A DNA stretch of 52,041 nt from Terriglobia bacterium. Lineage in GTDB: Bacteria > Acidobacteriota > Terriglobia > Bryobacterales > Bryobacteraceae. Both the position numbers and the translations under genes were made by a program. The stretch is taken from the NCBI GenBank assembly GCA_021324615.1, contig JAJPIT010000119.1, forward strand, positions 1-52,041. Reading direction: 5' to 3'. The notes under the pieces were generated by a model, which saw only the letters and a program-made list of their open reading frames with translations, searched no databases and was not told where the DNA came from. This document shows positions 17,779 to 26,571 of the stretch, piece after piece (the first letter of the stretch is position 1; each line of letters opens with the position of its first letter).

Positions 17779-20319
17779 ATGGCTCGCGATGGCGCCGCGG
17801 ACATCCTGATAACATGGAAGCGGGTGAGCGTCCCGCGTTCCATAAAACATCTCAGTCCGATTGTGTTTCTGGCCGGCGCGGCCTGGGCGCAGCGCGATCT
17901 CGCCGGGGAAACCGAAATTCGCCTCAAGCTGGCCGGACTCGCCCATACCGGCAGCATCATGATGATCGCCGCCCATCCGGATGATGAGAACACCGCTCTG
18001 CTGGCGTACTTCTCCCGCGGGCGGCACATGCGCACGGCTTATCTGTCGCTGACCCGCGGCGAGGGCGGGCAAAATCTGCTGGGCCCGGAACAGGGCGCGG
18101 CTCTGGGCGTGATCCGCACGCAGGAGCTGCTGGCGGCGCGCCGGATCGACGGCGCCGAACAGTATTTCACGCGCGCCATCGATTTCGGTTTTTCGAAAAC
18201 CGCCGCCGACGCGTTCGCCCACTGGCCGCGCGAAAAAGTTCTGGGCGACGTGGTCTGGAACATCCGCCGCTTCCGTCCGGACGTGATCGTTTTGCGGTTT
18301 TCCGGCACGCCTCTCGACGGCCACGGCCAGCATCAGGCATCGGCGATTCTCGGCAAAGAGGCGTTTGCGGCTGCCGCCGATCCGGCCCGCTATCCCGAAC
18401 AGCTTCAATGGGTGAAGCCGTGGCAGGCCAAACGGCTGATGTACAACGTCATCGCCTTCACCGCCTATCAGGAGCGCCAAGCCGAGCAGATGGCCGATAA
18501 AGTGGTGATCGACGTCGGCGAGTATAATCCCGAGCTGGGTTATTCCTACGCCGAGATCGCCGGAATGAGCCGCAGCCAGCATCGGAGCCAGGGCATGGGC
18601 GCGCCGGAGCAGAAAGGTTCGATCAAGAATTACTTGGTCACCATCGCCGGCGACAAAGCCACGGGCGACGTCTTCGACGGAATCGACACTTCATGGTCGC
18701 GTTACCCGAATGGCGCGGCGATTCAGGCGCAAATCGATCAGGCCGAGCACAGTTTCGAGCCGAACCATCCCGAATCGCTGATCAACCGGCTCACGGCCTT
18801 GCGGCCCCGGATCGCTCCGCTCAGCCAGTACAAGCTGAAGCAGCTCGATGAAACCATCGCGCTCTGCGCCGGGCTGTGGCTGGACGCCGCCGCCGACCGC
18901 GATTCCGCGGTCCCGGGCGGATCGTTCAAAGTGAACTTCACGGCCATCGCGCGGCTGCAAGGCCGGGTGAAACTCGACGGCATCCGGGTTACGGGCCTGA
19001 ACGGCGCGCCGGCGGTGAACCTCGCTCCGCTGATGCTGGCGGCCAATCAGCCGGCGCGATATAGTGCGACGGTTCCGGTGCCCCAGGACGCGGCGTATTC
19101 CCAGCCCTACTGGCTGGCGGAGCCGCCCGACGGCTGGATGTACCGCGTCGCCGATCCGCGCCAAATCGGAGATCCGGAGAATCCGCCGGTTCTCGAAGCG
19201 CATTTTCACGTGACCATCGATAGCGCCGATCTCGACCTTTCGCGGCCCGCGCGGTTTCGCCACGTCGATCCCATGTATGGCGAAATGGTCCGGCCGCTGG
19301 CGGTTGTTCCACCGGTGGCGGTGAACTTCACCGGGGGCGCGCGCGTGTTCCCGTCCGGCGCGCCGCGGCGCGTCGAAGTTCCGCTAAAGGCCAACACGGC
19401 GCACGTGGCGGGCGAGGTTCATCTGGAGGCGCCGCACGGCTGGCGGGTCGAACCGGCGTCGCAACATTTTGAACTCGCCGCGCAGGATCAGGAATCGACC
19501 GTCATGTTCAATGTGACCCCGCCCGATGGCGATTCCGAGCAAAACATTGAAGCCGTCGCGGCGATCGGCGATCGCAAAATCGCGGTCGCCACCGAAGTCA
19601 TCCGGTACCCGCACATCCCGGTACAAACACTTTTTCCCGCGGCCAAGCGCAAGTTCGTCCGCGCCGAGATTCGCGCCAGCGCCAAAAATATTGGCTATGT
19701 GATGGGCGCCGGCGACGAAATCCCGGGCGCGCTCGAACAGATCGGCGCCCGCGTCACGCTGCTTTCCTCTGAAGATCTCGCCCATGGCGACCTGGCGCCG
19801 TTCGATGCCATTGTCACCGGCATCCGCGCCTTCAACACCCGGCCCGATCTGCGCGCCAACGCCGAGCGCCTCTTTGAGTACGTCAAAAACGGCGGCACAA
19901 TGGTGGTCCAATACAATGTGCTGGAAGGCGGGCCTTTCGGCGGCGGCGCGCCGCGGCCCGATCGCATCGGCCCTTATCCGATCACCCTCAGCCGCGACCG
20001 GGTGACCGATCCCGCCGCGCCGGTGGCGTTTCCCAATCCCGAAAATCCGCTGCTCCATACGCCGAACACCATCACCGAGAAGGATTTCGCCGGATGGGTG
20101 CAGGAGCGCGGCCTTTACTTCGCCAGCCAATGGGATCCTAAATATCAAACCGTGCTCGAATGCCACGATCCCGGCGAGGAGCCGCATCCGGGCGGGGAAC
20201 TGTATCTCCGCTACGGCAAAGGAGTCTATATTTTTTCCGCCTATTCCTGGTTCCGGGAGCTTCCCGCCGGCGTTCCCGGCGCGTACCGGCTCTTTGCCAA
20301 CATGGTCAGCGCCAAATAA
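17779..20319 (+). CDS. Exported PIG-L/LmbE-family deacetylase with C-terminal extension
   Basis: An 846-residue protein. Residues about 55-280 are a PIG-L (LmbE-like) zinc-dependent N-acetyl-sugar deacetylase domain with the AHPDDEN motif and the later HGQHQASAILG histidine motif. Known members deacetylate GlcNAc conjugates. The central part (about 380-600) looks like beta-sandwich, NEW3-type domains. The C-terminal ~200 residues (YVMGAGDEIPGALEQIGARVTLL onward) resemble a class I amidotransferase-like flavodoxin fold. A hydrophobic segment near residues 24-37 (SPIVFLAGAAWAQ) is a signal peptide; a GTG at 17824 would give a shorter, cleaner signal and is a real alternative. It is directly followed, with no spacer, by a 44-residue membrane protein and then a sodium symporter, suggesting hydrolysis outside the cell and uptake of the product. 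Confidence 0.88.
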   Translation: MARDGAADILITWKRVSVPRSIKHLSPIVFLAGAAWAQRDLAGETEIRLKLAGLAHTGSIMMIAAHPDDENTALLAYFSRGRHMRTAYLSLTRGEGGQNLLGPEQGAALGVIRTQELLAARRIDGAEQYFTRAIDFGFSKTAADAFAHWPREKVLGDVVWNIRRFRPDVIVLRFSGTPLDGHGQHQASAILGKEAFAAAADPARYPEQLQWVKPWQAKRLMYNVIAFTAYQERQAEQMADKVVIDVGEYNPELGYSYAEIAGMSRSQHRSQGMGAPEQKGSIKNYLVTIAGDKATGDVFDGIDTSWSRYPNGAAIQAQIDQAEHSFEPNHPESLINRLTALRPRIAPLSQYKLKQLDETIALCAGLWLDAAADRDSAVPGGSFKVNFTAIARLQGRVKLDGIRVTGLNGAPAVNLAPLMLAANQPARYSATVPVPQDAAYSQPYWLAEPPDGWMYRVADPRQIGDPENPPVLEAHFHVTIDSADLDLSRPARFRHVDPMYGEMVRPLAVVPPVAVNFTGGARVFPSGAPRRVEVPLKANTAHVAGEVHLEAPHGWRVEPASQHFELAAQDQESTVMFNVTPPDGDSEQNIEAVAAIGDRKIAVATEVIRYPHIPVQTLFPAAKRKFVRAEIRASAKNIGYVMGAGDEIPGALEQIGARVTLLSSEDLAHGDLAPFDAIVTGIRAFNTRPDLRANAERLFEYVKNGGTMVVQYNVLEGGPFGGGAPRPDRIGPYPITLSRDRVTDPAAPVAFPNPENPLLHTPNTITEKDFAGWVQERGLYFASQWDPKYQTVLECHDPGEEPHPGGELYLRYGKGVYIFSAYSWFRELPAGVPGAYRLFANMVSAK

Positions 20320-20454
20320 ATGGACGAGCAGGAAATCCGCGACGAGCCGCCTCCCATCCTCGGCACTTGGCCGCGCGTCTATCTGTTTGTGCTGATGTAC
20401 CTTGCCGCGCTGATCGCGCTCTTTTACGGGTTCACGGTGTACTTCGCTCCATGA
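20320..20454 (+). CDS. 44-residue single-pass membrane protein between deacetylase and symporter
   Basis: A short gene beginning on the base after the deacetylase stop and ending in ATGA overlap with the symporter start (20451). The product has an acidic, Pro-rich N-terminus (MDEQEIRDEPPPILGTWPR) and one transmembrane segment (residues 20-41, VYLFVLMYLAALIALFYGFTVYF). The tight overlaps on both sides and the clean hydropathy make it a real gene. It may be an accessory subunit of the symporter, comparable in position to the small membrane partners (YhdT-like) found next to other sodium:solute symporters. No named family is claimed. Confidence 0.8.
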   Translation: MDEQEIRDEPPPILGTWPRVYLFVLMYLAALIALFYGFTVYFAP

Positions 20455-22124
20455 CGGCGCTGGACTGGGCGGTTCTTTTCGGCTGGCTGGCGCTGCTGGT
20501 CGGCTACGGGCTTTGGCGCGGGCGCGGATCGGATACCGTCAATCAATATCTGCTGGCCGGGAAAACCATGCCGTGGTACGCCATGGGCTTGTCGATCATG
20601 GCCACGCAGGCGAGCGCGATCACGTTCATCTCCACCACGGCGCAGGCCTACACCGACGGCATGCGCTTCGTGCAGTTTTACTTCGGCCTGCCGATCGCGA
20701 TGGTGATTCTTTCCCAGACGGCAGTGCCGATCTTCCACCGCGCGAAAGTCTACACCGCTTACGAATATCTGGAAAAGCGCTTTGACGCCAAGACGCGCGC
20801 GCTGCTGACTCTGGTCTTTCTGATTTCACGCTGTACGCAATCGGGCGTCGCGCTGGCCGCGCCGTCCATTATTCTTTCGGTGATTCTGGGCTGGCCGTTT
20901 CCGCTCACCACCGTCCTGATGGGCGGCCTGGTGATTCTCTATACGGCCTCCGGCGGGATCAAGGCGGTCACCTGGGCGGATGTGCAGCAGATGGCGGTGA
21001 TCATGGCGTCGCTGGTCTTGTCGCTGGTGATCGCCATCATGCTTCTGCCGCACGATATTTCCTTTCTGGACGCCGTTCGTCTGGCGGGCGCCGCCGGCAA
21101 GCTCAACGTCATCCAGACAAAATTCGACTGGAACGACCGCTACAATCTGTGGACCGGCCTGATCGGCGCGACGTTTCTGATGCTGGCCTACTTCGGCACC
21201 GATCAGAGCCAGGTGCAGCGCTACCTCACCGGCCGGTCCATCGGGCAGAGCCGTTTGAGCCTGCTGTTCAACGCCGTGGCCAAAGTGCCGATGCAGTTTT
21301 TCATCCTGTTCATCGGCGCGATGGTCTTCGTGTTGTTCATTTTCGTGCCGCCGCCGCTGGTCTTTCAGCCGCTCGATATGCAGCGCCTGGAAAAGATGCG
21401 GGAATATCCGGCGCTTCGGGCTCGTCACAATCAGGCGTTCGAACAGCGGCGCGCGGCCGCACGGGAGTGGAAGGAGGCGCGCGGCGCGGCGGCTCGGTCG
21501 GCGGCGCTGGCCGCATTCCGCTCCGCGCAAACGCAGATGGACGCGGCCCACCGGGACGCTTTGAAGCTAGCGGGCGAGAATGACACCAATTATATATTTC
21601 TCTCTTTCGTCACCCGGTACCTGCCGCGCGGTATCGTGGGCCTGGTCCTGGGAGTCATCTTTACGGCGGCGATGTCGGCGATCTCGGGAGAAATCAATTC
21701 GCTCGCCACGGTGACCGTCGTCGATGTTTACCGCCGCCACATCCGCCCGGACGGCACCGACCGGCACTATCTGATGGCCTCGCGCGCCGCGACGGTGCTG
21801 TGGGGCGCCTACGCCATCGCCTTCGCGGCGGTTTTCGCGCGCGGCTTCGGAGCGCTGATTGAAGCGGTAAATCAGGCCGGCTCGTATTTCTATGGCACCA
21901 TGCTCGGCGTTTTTGTTCTGGCGTTCTTCGTCAAGCGCGTCAACGGCAACGGAGCTTTCTTCGGCGCGATCGCCGGCGAGGGCGCGATCGTGCTGACCTC
22001 GCGCTTCACCTCCGCTTATCTCTGGTACAACGTCGCCGGATGCCTGGTGACGATCCTGGTGGCGCTGATCGTCTCCGCATTCTCCGGCCCTCAACGCGCC
22101 GCGGAGCGGGAGCCGCCGGCGTAA
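20451..22124 (+). CDS. Sodium:solute symporter (SSS family)
   Basis: A 557-residue integral membrane transporter with the SSS pattern of about 13 helices. Recognisable parts are TM1 (WAVLFGWLALLVGYGLW), the VNQYLLAGKTMPWYAMGLSIMATQASAITFIS block, and the sodium-site region GVIFTAAMSAISGEINSLATV. The ATG at 20451 overlaps the stop of the small upstream gene, and the longer open frame upstream is shadow. Unusual is a charged, Ala/Arg/Gln-rich helical insertion of about 75 residues (positions 305-378), likely a coiled-coil loop between two helices. It probably imports the sugar or amino-sugar released by the upstream deacetylase, coupled to sodium. Its last 34 bases overlap the convergent peroxidase gene. 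Confidence 0.92.
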   Translation: MTALDWAVLFGWLALLVGYGLWRGRGSDTVNQYLLAGKTMPWYAMGLSIMATQASAITFISTTAQAYTDGMRFVQFYFGLPIAMVILSQTAVPIFHRAKVYTAYEYLEKRFDAKTRALLTLVFLISRCTQSGVALAAPSIILSVILGWPFPLTTVLMGGLVILYTASGGIKAVTWADVQQMAVIMASLVLSLVIAIMLLPHDISFLDAVRLAGAAGKLNVIQTKFDWNDRYNLWTGLIGATFLMLAYFGTDQSQVQRYLTGRSIGQSRLSLLFNAVAKVPMQFFILFIGAMVFVLFIFVPPPLVFQPLDMQRLEKMREYPALRARHNQAFEQRRAAAREWKEARGAAARSAALAAFRSAQTQMDAAHRDALKLAGENDTNYIFLSFVTRYLPRGIVGLVLGVIFTAAMSAISGEINSLATVTVVDVYRRHIRPDGTDRHYLMASRAATVLWGAYAIAFAAVFARGFGALIEAVNQAGSYFYGTMLGVFVLAFFVKRVNGNGAFFGAIAGEGAIVLTSRFTSAYLWYNVAGCLVTILVALIVSAFSGPQRAAEREPPA

Positions 22125-23290
22125 GCCGGGCGCGCATCGGCGTCGGTGAGGGTTCCCAGAAAATCGACAATGGAATCGATCTCGTCATCGCTCAGAGCCG
22201 GCGTTTTCGCGCCGAAAGGCCGGTCCGTTTCAAGATTCGGCCAAAATTGAGGAGGCAGATCGCTGAAGCGCGGCTCGATGGGTTTCGAATCGCGCTCGAC
22301 ATAAAACGCGACCGCCTCGCGCAGCGTGTGATAGACGCCGTTATGGAAAAACGCGCGGCGCACGGCCACGTTGCGCAGCGTGGGCGTGCGGAATTTTCCG
22401 CAGTAATCCGGCCGATCCAGAAAATCCTTCCGGTCCGGCCCGCACAATCCCAGGTCGAACCAGGAGCGATCCGCATTGGCCTGAATCTCGCCATTTCTGG
22501 GAACGCCGAGCGCGGCGAACGCGTAGTCGGTGAACTGCGGCGGCGTCCCGTCGGCGCCGCGATCGGCCGGATGGCATCGGGCGCAGTTGCCTTTTTCCGG
22601 ATTCTTGAACAGCTCCAGCCCGCGCAGTTCGCTCCGGGTCAATGACGCGGCTCCGGAAAGCCAGGCATCGTAGCGGGAGCTGTAAGGATAAAATTCGTGT
22701 TCATCCTGCTCGAAGGCTTCCAGGGCTTGGAGAATGGTGGCGAACACGCCGCCGCGCGCCAGCCGGCGCAACTGGGAGCTGTAGCCGGCCTTCAGCGCCT
22801 TTATTTCGACCTCCCGGGGGCTGTCGTTGGCCATTTCCTCGGGCGAAAGCAAGGGGATTCGCGCCTGATCGCGGCCGCGATCGACCCGGCCATCCCAAGT
22901 GAGCCCGCCGGTAGGGCCGTTATCGGCGCTGTCCTCGCCGGTGGTCTCCGCGTCGTGGAAGTGCTCGGCAAACTGCGGAATTTTTTGCAAGTAACGCAGC
23001 GACGGCGCGGCGCGGTGGCCTTGCCGCCGCAGATCCTTGCCGCCGAACTGAACGGATAGATCGTTGGGCGGACCATACGCGAACCGCGGATCATGGCACG
23101 ACGCGCAGGATTGCCGGCCCGAAGCCGACAACGCCGGATCAAAGAACAGCCGGCGTCCCAGAGCCGCCAGATCGCGGGCGCGGGCCTCTGCGGCAGCGCG
23201 CGTCAGCGGCTGGGCCAACGCGGCGGAGCAGATCAGGCAGACCGCCGCCAGGAATCGAACCGGTGAACTGTAATACGATTGAAGATCCAT
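22091..23290 (-). CDS. Periplasmic di-heme cytochrome c peroxidase/MauG-family protein
   Basis: A 399-residue exported protein. The signal peptide is about residues 1-26 (VRFLAAVCLICSAALAQ). Two heme c motifs are visible, CASCH (N-terminal domain) and CARCH (C-terminal domain), with the FRTPTLRNVAVRRAFFHNGVYHTLREAV block typical of the CcpA/MauG family. Bacterial cytochrome c peroxidases reduce hydrogen peroxide, and MauG-like relatives oxidise protein substrates; which applies here is not clear. The 3' end overlaps the symporter gene by 34 bases in the opposite direction. The start codon overlaps, in divergent orientation, that of the phosphoesterase gene. Confidence 0.9.
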   Translation of the reverse strand: MDLQSYYSSPVRFLAAVCLICSAALAQPLTRAAAEARARDLAALGRRLFFDPALSASGRQSCASCHDPRFAYGPPNDLSVQFGGKDLRRQGHRAAPSLRYLQKIPQFAEHFHDAETTGEDSADNGPTGGLTWDGRVDRGRDQARIPLLSPEEMANDSPREVEIKALKAGYSSQLRRLARGGVFATILQALEAFEQDEHEFYPYSSRYDAWLSGAASLTRSELRGLELFKNPEKGNCARCHPADRGADGTPPQFTDYAFAALGVPRNGEIQANADRSWFDLGLCGPDRKDFLDRPDYCGKFRTPTLRNVAVRRAFFHNGVYHTLREAVAFYVERDSKPIEPRFSDLPPQFWPNLETDRPFGAKTPALSDDEIDSIVDFLGTLTDADARPAYAGGSRSAAR

Positions 23291-24797
23291 GCAGATTCAA
23301 CGCCTGATGGCTTCCGCGGCGGCGGCAGCCGCGCTCATCTGGGCCCAGAAGCCAGCCCCGCTCGCCCGCATACAGAATATTGTCGTGATTTTCGCCGAAA
23401 ACCGCAGCTTCGACACGCTCTACGGCAGCTTTCCCGGCGCCAACGGATTGAAGAACGCCAAGGGGACGCAGACCGACCGCGACGGGTCGGTTCTGAAGGA
23501 GCTGCCGCCGGTCTGGGGTGGTTTGACAGCGGCGGGCGTCCATCCGGCGATTCCCGAGGCGCGCACGGCTCATCTTCCCAACGCGCCGTTCGCCATCGAC
23601 GATCCTAACGGATTTCACGCCGGTCTCGAGGTAACCACCCGCGATCTGTGGCACCGGTTCTATCAGAATCAGATGCAGATTCACGGCGGCAAGAACGACC
23701 GCTTCGTCGCCTGGGCCGACTCCGGCGCGCTGGTGATGGGCCACTACGATGGATCGACGCTGAAGATGTGGCAGCTCGCGCGGGAGTTCACCCTGGCCGA
23801 CAATTTTTTCATGGGCGCTTTTGGCGGATCCTACATCAATCACCTGTGGCTGATCTGCGCCTGCGTGCCCCGAATCCCCCACGCCGATCAGGGTCCGGCG
23901 AAACGGCAGATTTCTGTGGTCGAGCCGGACGGCGTCACGCTCAAGCTGGCCGCCAATTCTCCCGCTTCGGCCCTGGACGGCCCGCCGAAATTCGTGGCGG
24001 ATGGGAATCTGACGCCGGATTTTTACGCCGTCAACACCATGATGCCGCCCTATCAGCCGAGCGGGAACAAACCGAAACCGGGCGGCGATCCCCGGCTGGC
24101 GGATCCCGATCTCGACACCACGCTTCCGCCTCAAACCGAGCAGACCATCGGCGATCTGCTGTCGGCCAAGGGCGTGAGCTGGGCCTGGTACGGGGCGGCC
24201 TGGAAAGCCGCGCTGGAGGGCCACAACGCGCGGCCGGTTCCGAACTTTCAGTATCATCATCAGCCGTTCAACTATTTCAAGAATTTCGCTCCGGGGACCG
24301 CGGAACGGGAAAAGCATCTCAAAGACGGCGGCCTCGCCGGGGCGGAGTTCCTAAAAGCAATCGACGCCGGCGCGCTGGAGCAGGTGGTTTTTTACAAGCC
24401 GCAGGGAAATTTGAACGAACATGCCGGCTACGCGGACATTCGTTCCGGGGACGCGCATATCGCCGATGTCGTCGAGCATCTGCGAAGGGGCCCGCAGTGG
24501 AAAAACATGGTGGTGATTGTGACGTATGATGAAAATGGCGGGTTTTGGGATCATGTGGCCCCGCCAAAGGGAGACCGCTGGGGTCCGGGAACGCGAATTC
24601 CCGCGATTGTCATTTCACCTTACGCGAAGCGGCATTTCGTCGATCACACGCAGTACGACACGACGTCGATTTTGCGGCTGATCACACACCGGTTCGATCT
24701 TCCGGTGCTGCCGGGAATCGCGGCGCGAGACGCCCAGGTCAAGGCAAGGGGAGGCAAGCCATTCGGGGATCTGACCAACGCGCTCGACCTGCGATGA
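23289..24797 (+). CDS. AcpA-type acid phosphatase/phosphoesterase, exported
   Basis: A 502-residue protein of the alkaline phosphatase superfamily (phosphoesterase family that includes AcpA and bacterial phospholipase C). A signal peptide covers residues 1-20 (MQIQRLMASAAAAAALIWAQ). The typical opening motif IQNIVVIFAENRSFDTLYGSFP, the FFMGAFGGSYINH segment, the metal-ligand region NLNEHAGYADIRSGDAHIADVV, and the TYDENGGFWDHVAPP motif are all present. It is expected to release phosphate from phosphomonoesters or phospholipids outside the cell. The following DUF47 and PiT genes suggest that the phosphate is taken up by that transporter. An internal ATG at 23307 would also leave a signal sequence, but it lacks the basic N-region. 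The ATG at 23289 overlaps the opposite gene's start. Confidence 0.9.
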   Translation: MQIQRLMASAAAAAALIWAQKPAPLARIQNIVVIFAENRSFDTLYGSFPGANGLKNAKGTQTDRDGSVLKELPPVWGGLTAAGVHPAIPEARTAHLPNAPFAIDDPNGFHAGLEVTTRDLWHRFYQNQMQIHGGKNDRFVAWADSGALVMGHYDGSTLKMWQLAREFTLADNFFMGAFGGSYINHLWLICACVPRIPHADQGPAKRQISVVEPDGVTLKLAANSPASALDGPPKFVADGNLTPDFYAVNTMMPPYQPSGNKPKPGGDPRLADPDLDTTLPPQTEQTIGDLLSAKGVSWAWYGAAWKAALEGHNARPVPNFQYHHQPFNYFKNFAPGTAEREKHLKDGGLAGAEFLKAIDAGALEQVVFYKPQGNLNEHAGYADIRSGDAHIADVVEHLRRGPQWKNMVVIVTYDENGGFWDHVAPPKGDRWGPGTRIPAIVISPYAKRHFVDHTQYDTTSILRLITHRFDLPVLPGIAARDAQVKARGGKPFGDLTNALDLR

Positions 24798-24821
24798 GGT
24801 TGATGACGGCGCGAAAGGCTT

Positions 24822-25436
24822 ATGAATCTGCTGCCGCGTGACGACAAATTTTTCCAGTACTTCCAGCAGCAGGCCAGTCTCATTACCCGCGCGGCCGATC
24901 TGCTGGTGGAAGGCGCCGCCTCGGGAAACGCGCACCTGGCCAGCGCGGCGCATCAGATCCATGTGCTTGAGGAGCAGGCCGACGGCGTTCTTCACGACAT
25001 CTACACGCGCTTGAACTCGACGTTCATCACGCCGCTCGATCCCGAGGATATTCAGTCTCTTTCCTCGCATCTGGACGACGTGATCGACGGGATCGAAGAC
25101 GCGGTGCACCGGATGCTCGATTATCAGATCGATCCCTTGCCCGCCACCGCGATCGAGCTGTGCCGGATCGTCCGCTCCTGCTGCCTGATTCTTCAGAAGG
25201 CGTTCGACGCTCTGGCCAAGGGCCGGCCGTTCATCGATCACAGCATCGAAATTAATCGACTGGAAGAGGCCGCGGACCAGCTTGGCCGCGCCGCGGTCCG
25301 CCAGCTTTTCGAGTCGGAGAAGGATCCGATCCGGATCATCAAGCTGAAGGAGATCTACGAGTTTCTGGAGCAGACCACGGATTACTGCGAAGACGTGGCC
25401 GACGCGCTGCAAAACGTGCAGGTAAAAAACAGCTAA
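24822..25436 (+). CDS. DUF47 (PhoU-like) phosphate transport regulator
   Basis: A 204-residue all-helical protein of the DUF47/PhoU_div family, found next to PiT transporters in many bacteria and thought to regulate phosphate uptake. The early segment HQIHVLEEQADGVLHDIYTRLNSTFITPLDPEDIQSLSSHLDDVIDGIEDAVHRM matches the metal-binding E/D-xxxD pattern of PhoU-type proteins, and NRLEEAADQLGRAAVRQLF follows in the second helical half. AAAGG precedes the ATG. It lies between the AcpA-type phosphatase and the PiT gene. Confidence 0.92.
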   Translation: MNLLPRDDKFFQYFQQQASLITRAADLLVEGAASGNAHLASAAHQIHVLEEQADGVLHDIYTRLNSTFITPLDPEDIQSLSSHLDDVIDGIEDAVHRMLDYQIDPLPATAIELCRIVRSCCLILQKAFDALAKGRPFIDHSIEINRLEEAADQLGRAAVRQLFESEKDPIRIIKLKEIYEFLEQTTDYCEDVADALQNVQVKNS

Positions 25437-25519
25437 GGGCGATAGCGGATAAAGATGCCGGACCACTCGATGCGGAATACGATGGAGCGGAAACGCGGGG
25501 CGCAGGCCCTTCAGTCCGA

Positions 25520-26545
25520 ATGAGCGCCAATCTGATTCTGGTCGCCGCGATCGTTCTGGTCGCGCTGGTGTTCGACTTCATCAACGGATTTCACGACGCC
25601 GCCAACTCGATTGCGACCATTGTCGCCACCCGCGTGCTTTCGCCGGCGCAGGCGGTGCTGTGGGCGGCCGGGTTCAACTTTATCGCCGTGTTTGTGATCG
25701 GCACCGGGGTGGCCAAGACGGTCGGCTCCGGGATGATCGATCTCAAGTACGTGACTCCTTATGTGATTCTCGGCGGGCTCATTGGTGCGATCGTGTGGGA
25801 TCTGGTGACGTGGTGGGTGGGGCTGCCGACGAGCTCCTCGCACGCCCTGCTGGGCGGCTACGCCGGCGCCGCCATGGCCAGAGTGGCGCATCTGCGCGGG
25901 ATCGGGCGGAGCTTCGACGCGCTGATCCCGGCGGCGTGGATGAACACCATCGCGTTCATCCTGATCGCGCCATTGCTCGGTTTCGTGCTCGCCTATGGAT
26001 TCATGCTGGCGGTCTACTGGCTGTTCCGAAAGGCGTCGCCGCTCAAAATGGATGTGTACTTCCGCCGCCTCCAGCTTTTCTCATCGGCGCTGCTGAGTTT
26101 TTCGCACGGGGGAAACGATGCGCAGAAAACCGCCGGCATCATCGCCGGCGTTCTGGCCGCCTCGGGGATGGTGAAGACGTTTGAGATGCCGGAGTGGGTG
26201 ATCTTTTCCGCCTACGGCGCGATCGCCCTGGGGACGCTTTCCGGAGGCTGGCGGATCGTGCACACGTTGGGGTCGCGGTTGACGCGGCTCAAGCCGCGCA
26301 GCGGTTTTTGCGCGGAAGCGGCGGCGGCGATTTCGATTCTCTTCGCCACCGAATACGCCCATCTGCCGGTTTCGACCACGCACGTCACCGCGGGCGCGAT
26401 CGCCGGGGTCGGTTCGATTCAGCGGCTGAGGGCGGTGCGCTGGGGATTGGCGACGAATATCTTATGGGCGTGGATTCTGACGATCCCGGCGTCGGCGATG
26501 ATGGGTTGGATCTCGATGAGCGTCATCCAACTGGTTGTATCCTGA
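25520..26545 (+). CDS. pit: PiT-family inorganic phosphate transporter
   Basis: A 341-residue, roughly 10-helix inner-membrane phosphate:cation symporter. It has both family signature repeats, DFINGFHDAANSIATIVATR at the N-terminus and SHGGNDAQKTAGIIAGVL in the second half, together with GLPTSSSHALLGGYAGAA and LPVSTTHVTAGAIAGVG. It would import phosphate made available by the upstream AcpA-type phosphatase, under control of the DUF47 protein. The start has no strong ribosome-binding site, and there is an 83-base gap after the DUF47 gene. A probable terminator follows directly. Confidence 0.94.
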   Translation: MSANLILVAAIVLVALVFDFINGFHDAANSIATIVATRVLSPAQAVLWAAGFNFIAVFVIGTGVAKTVGSGMIDLKYVTPYVILGGLIGAIVWDLVTWWVGLPTSSSHALLGGYAGAAMARVAHLRGIGRSFDALIPAAWMNTIAFILIAPLLGFVLAYGFMLAVYWLFRKASPLKMDVYFRRLQLFSSALLSFSHGGNDAQKTAGIIAGVLAASGMVKTFEMPEWVIFSAYGAIALGTLSGGWRIVHTLGSRLTRLKPRSGFCAEAAAAISILFATEYAHLPVSTTHVTAGAIAGVGSIQRLRAVRWGLATNILWAWILTIPASAMMGWISMSVIQLVVS

Positions 26546-26547
26546 AC

Positions 26548-26571
26548 GCGCCGGCGCCGGGCGTATTTTTT
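26548..26571 (+). terminator. Probable intrinsic terminator after pit
   Basis: A GC-rich stretch with CGCC (26549-26552) and GGCG (26560-26563) able to pair around a short loop is followed by TATTTTTT (26564-26571). It begins 3 bases after the pit stop codon and lies between convergent genes. Confidence 0.45.
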
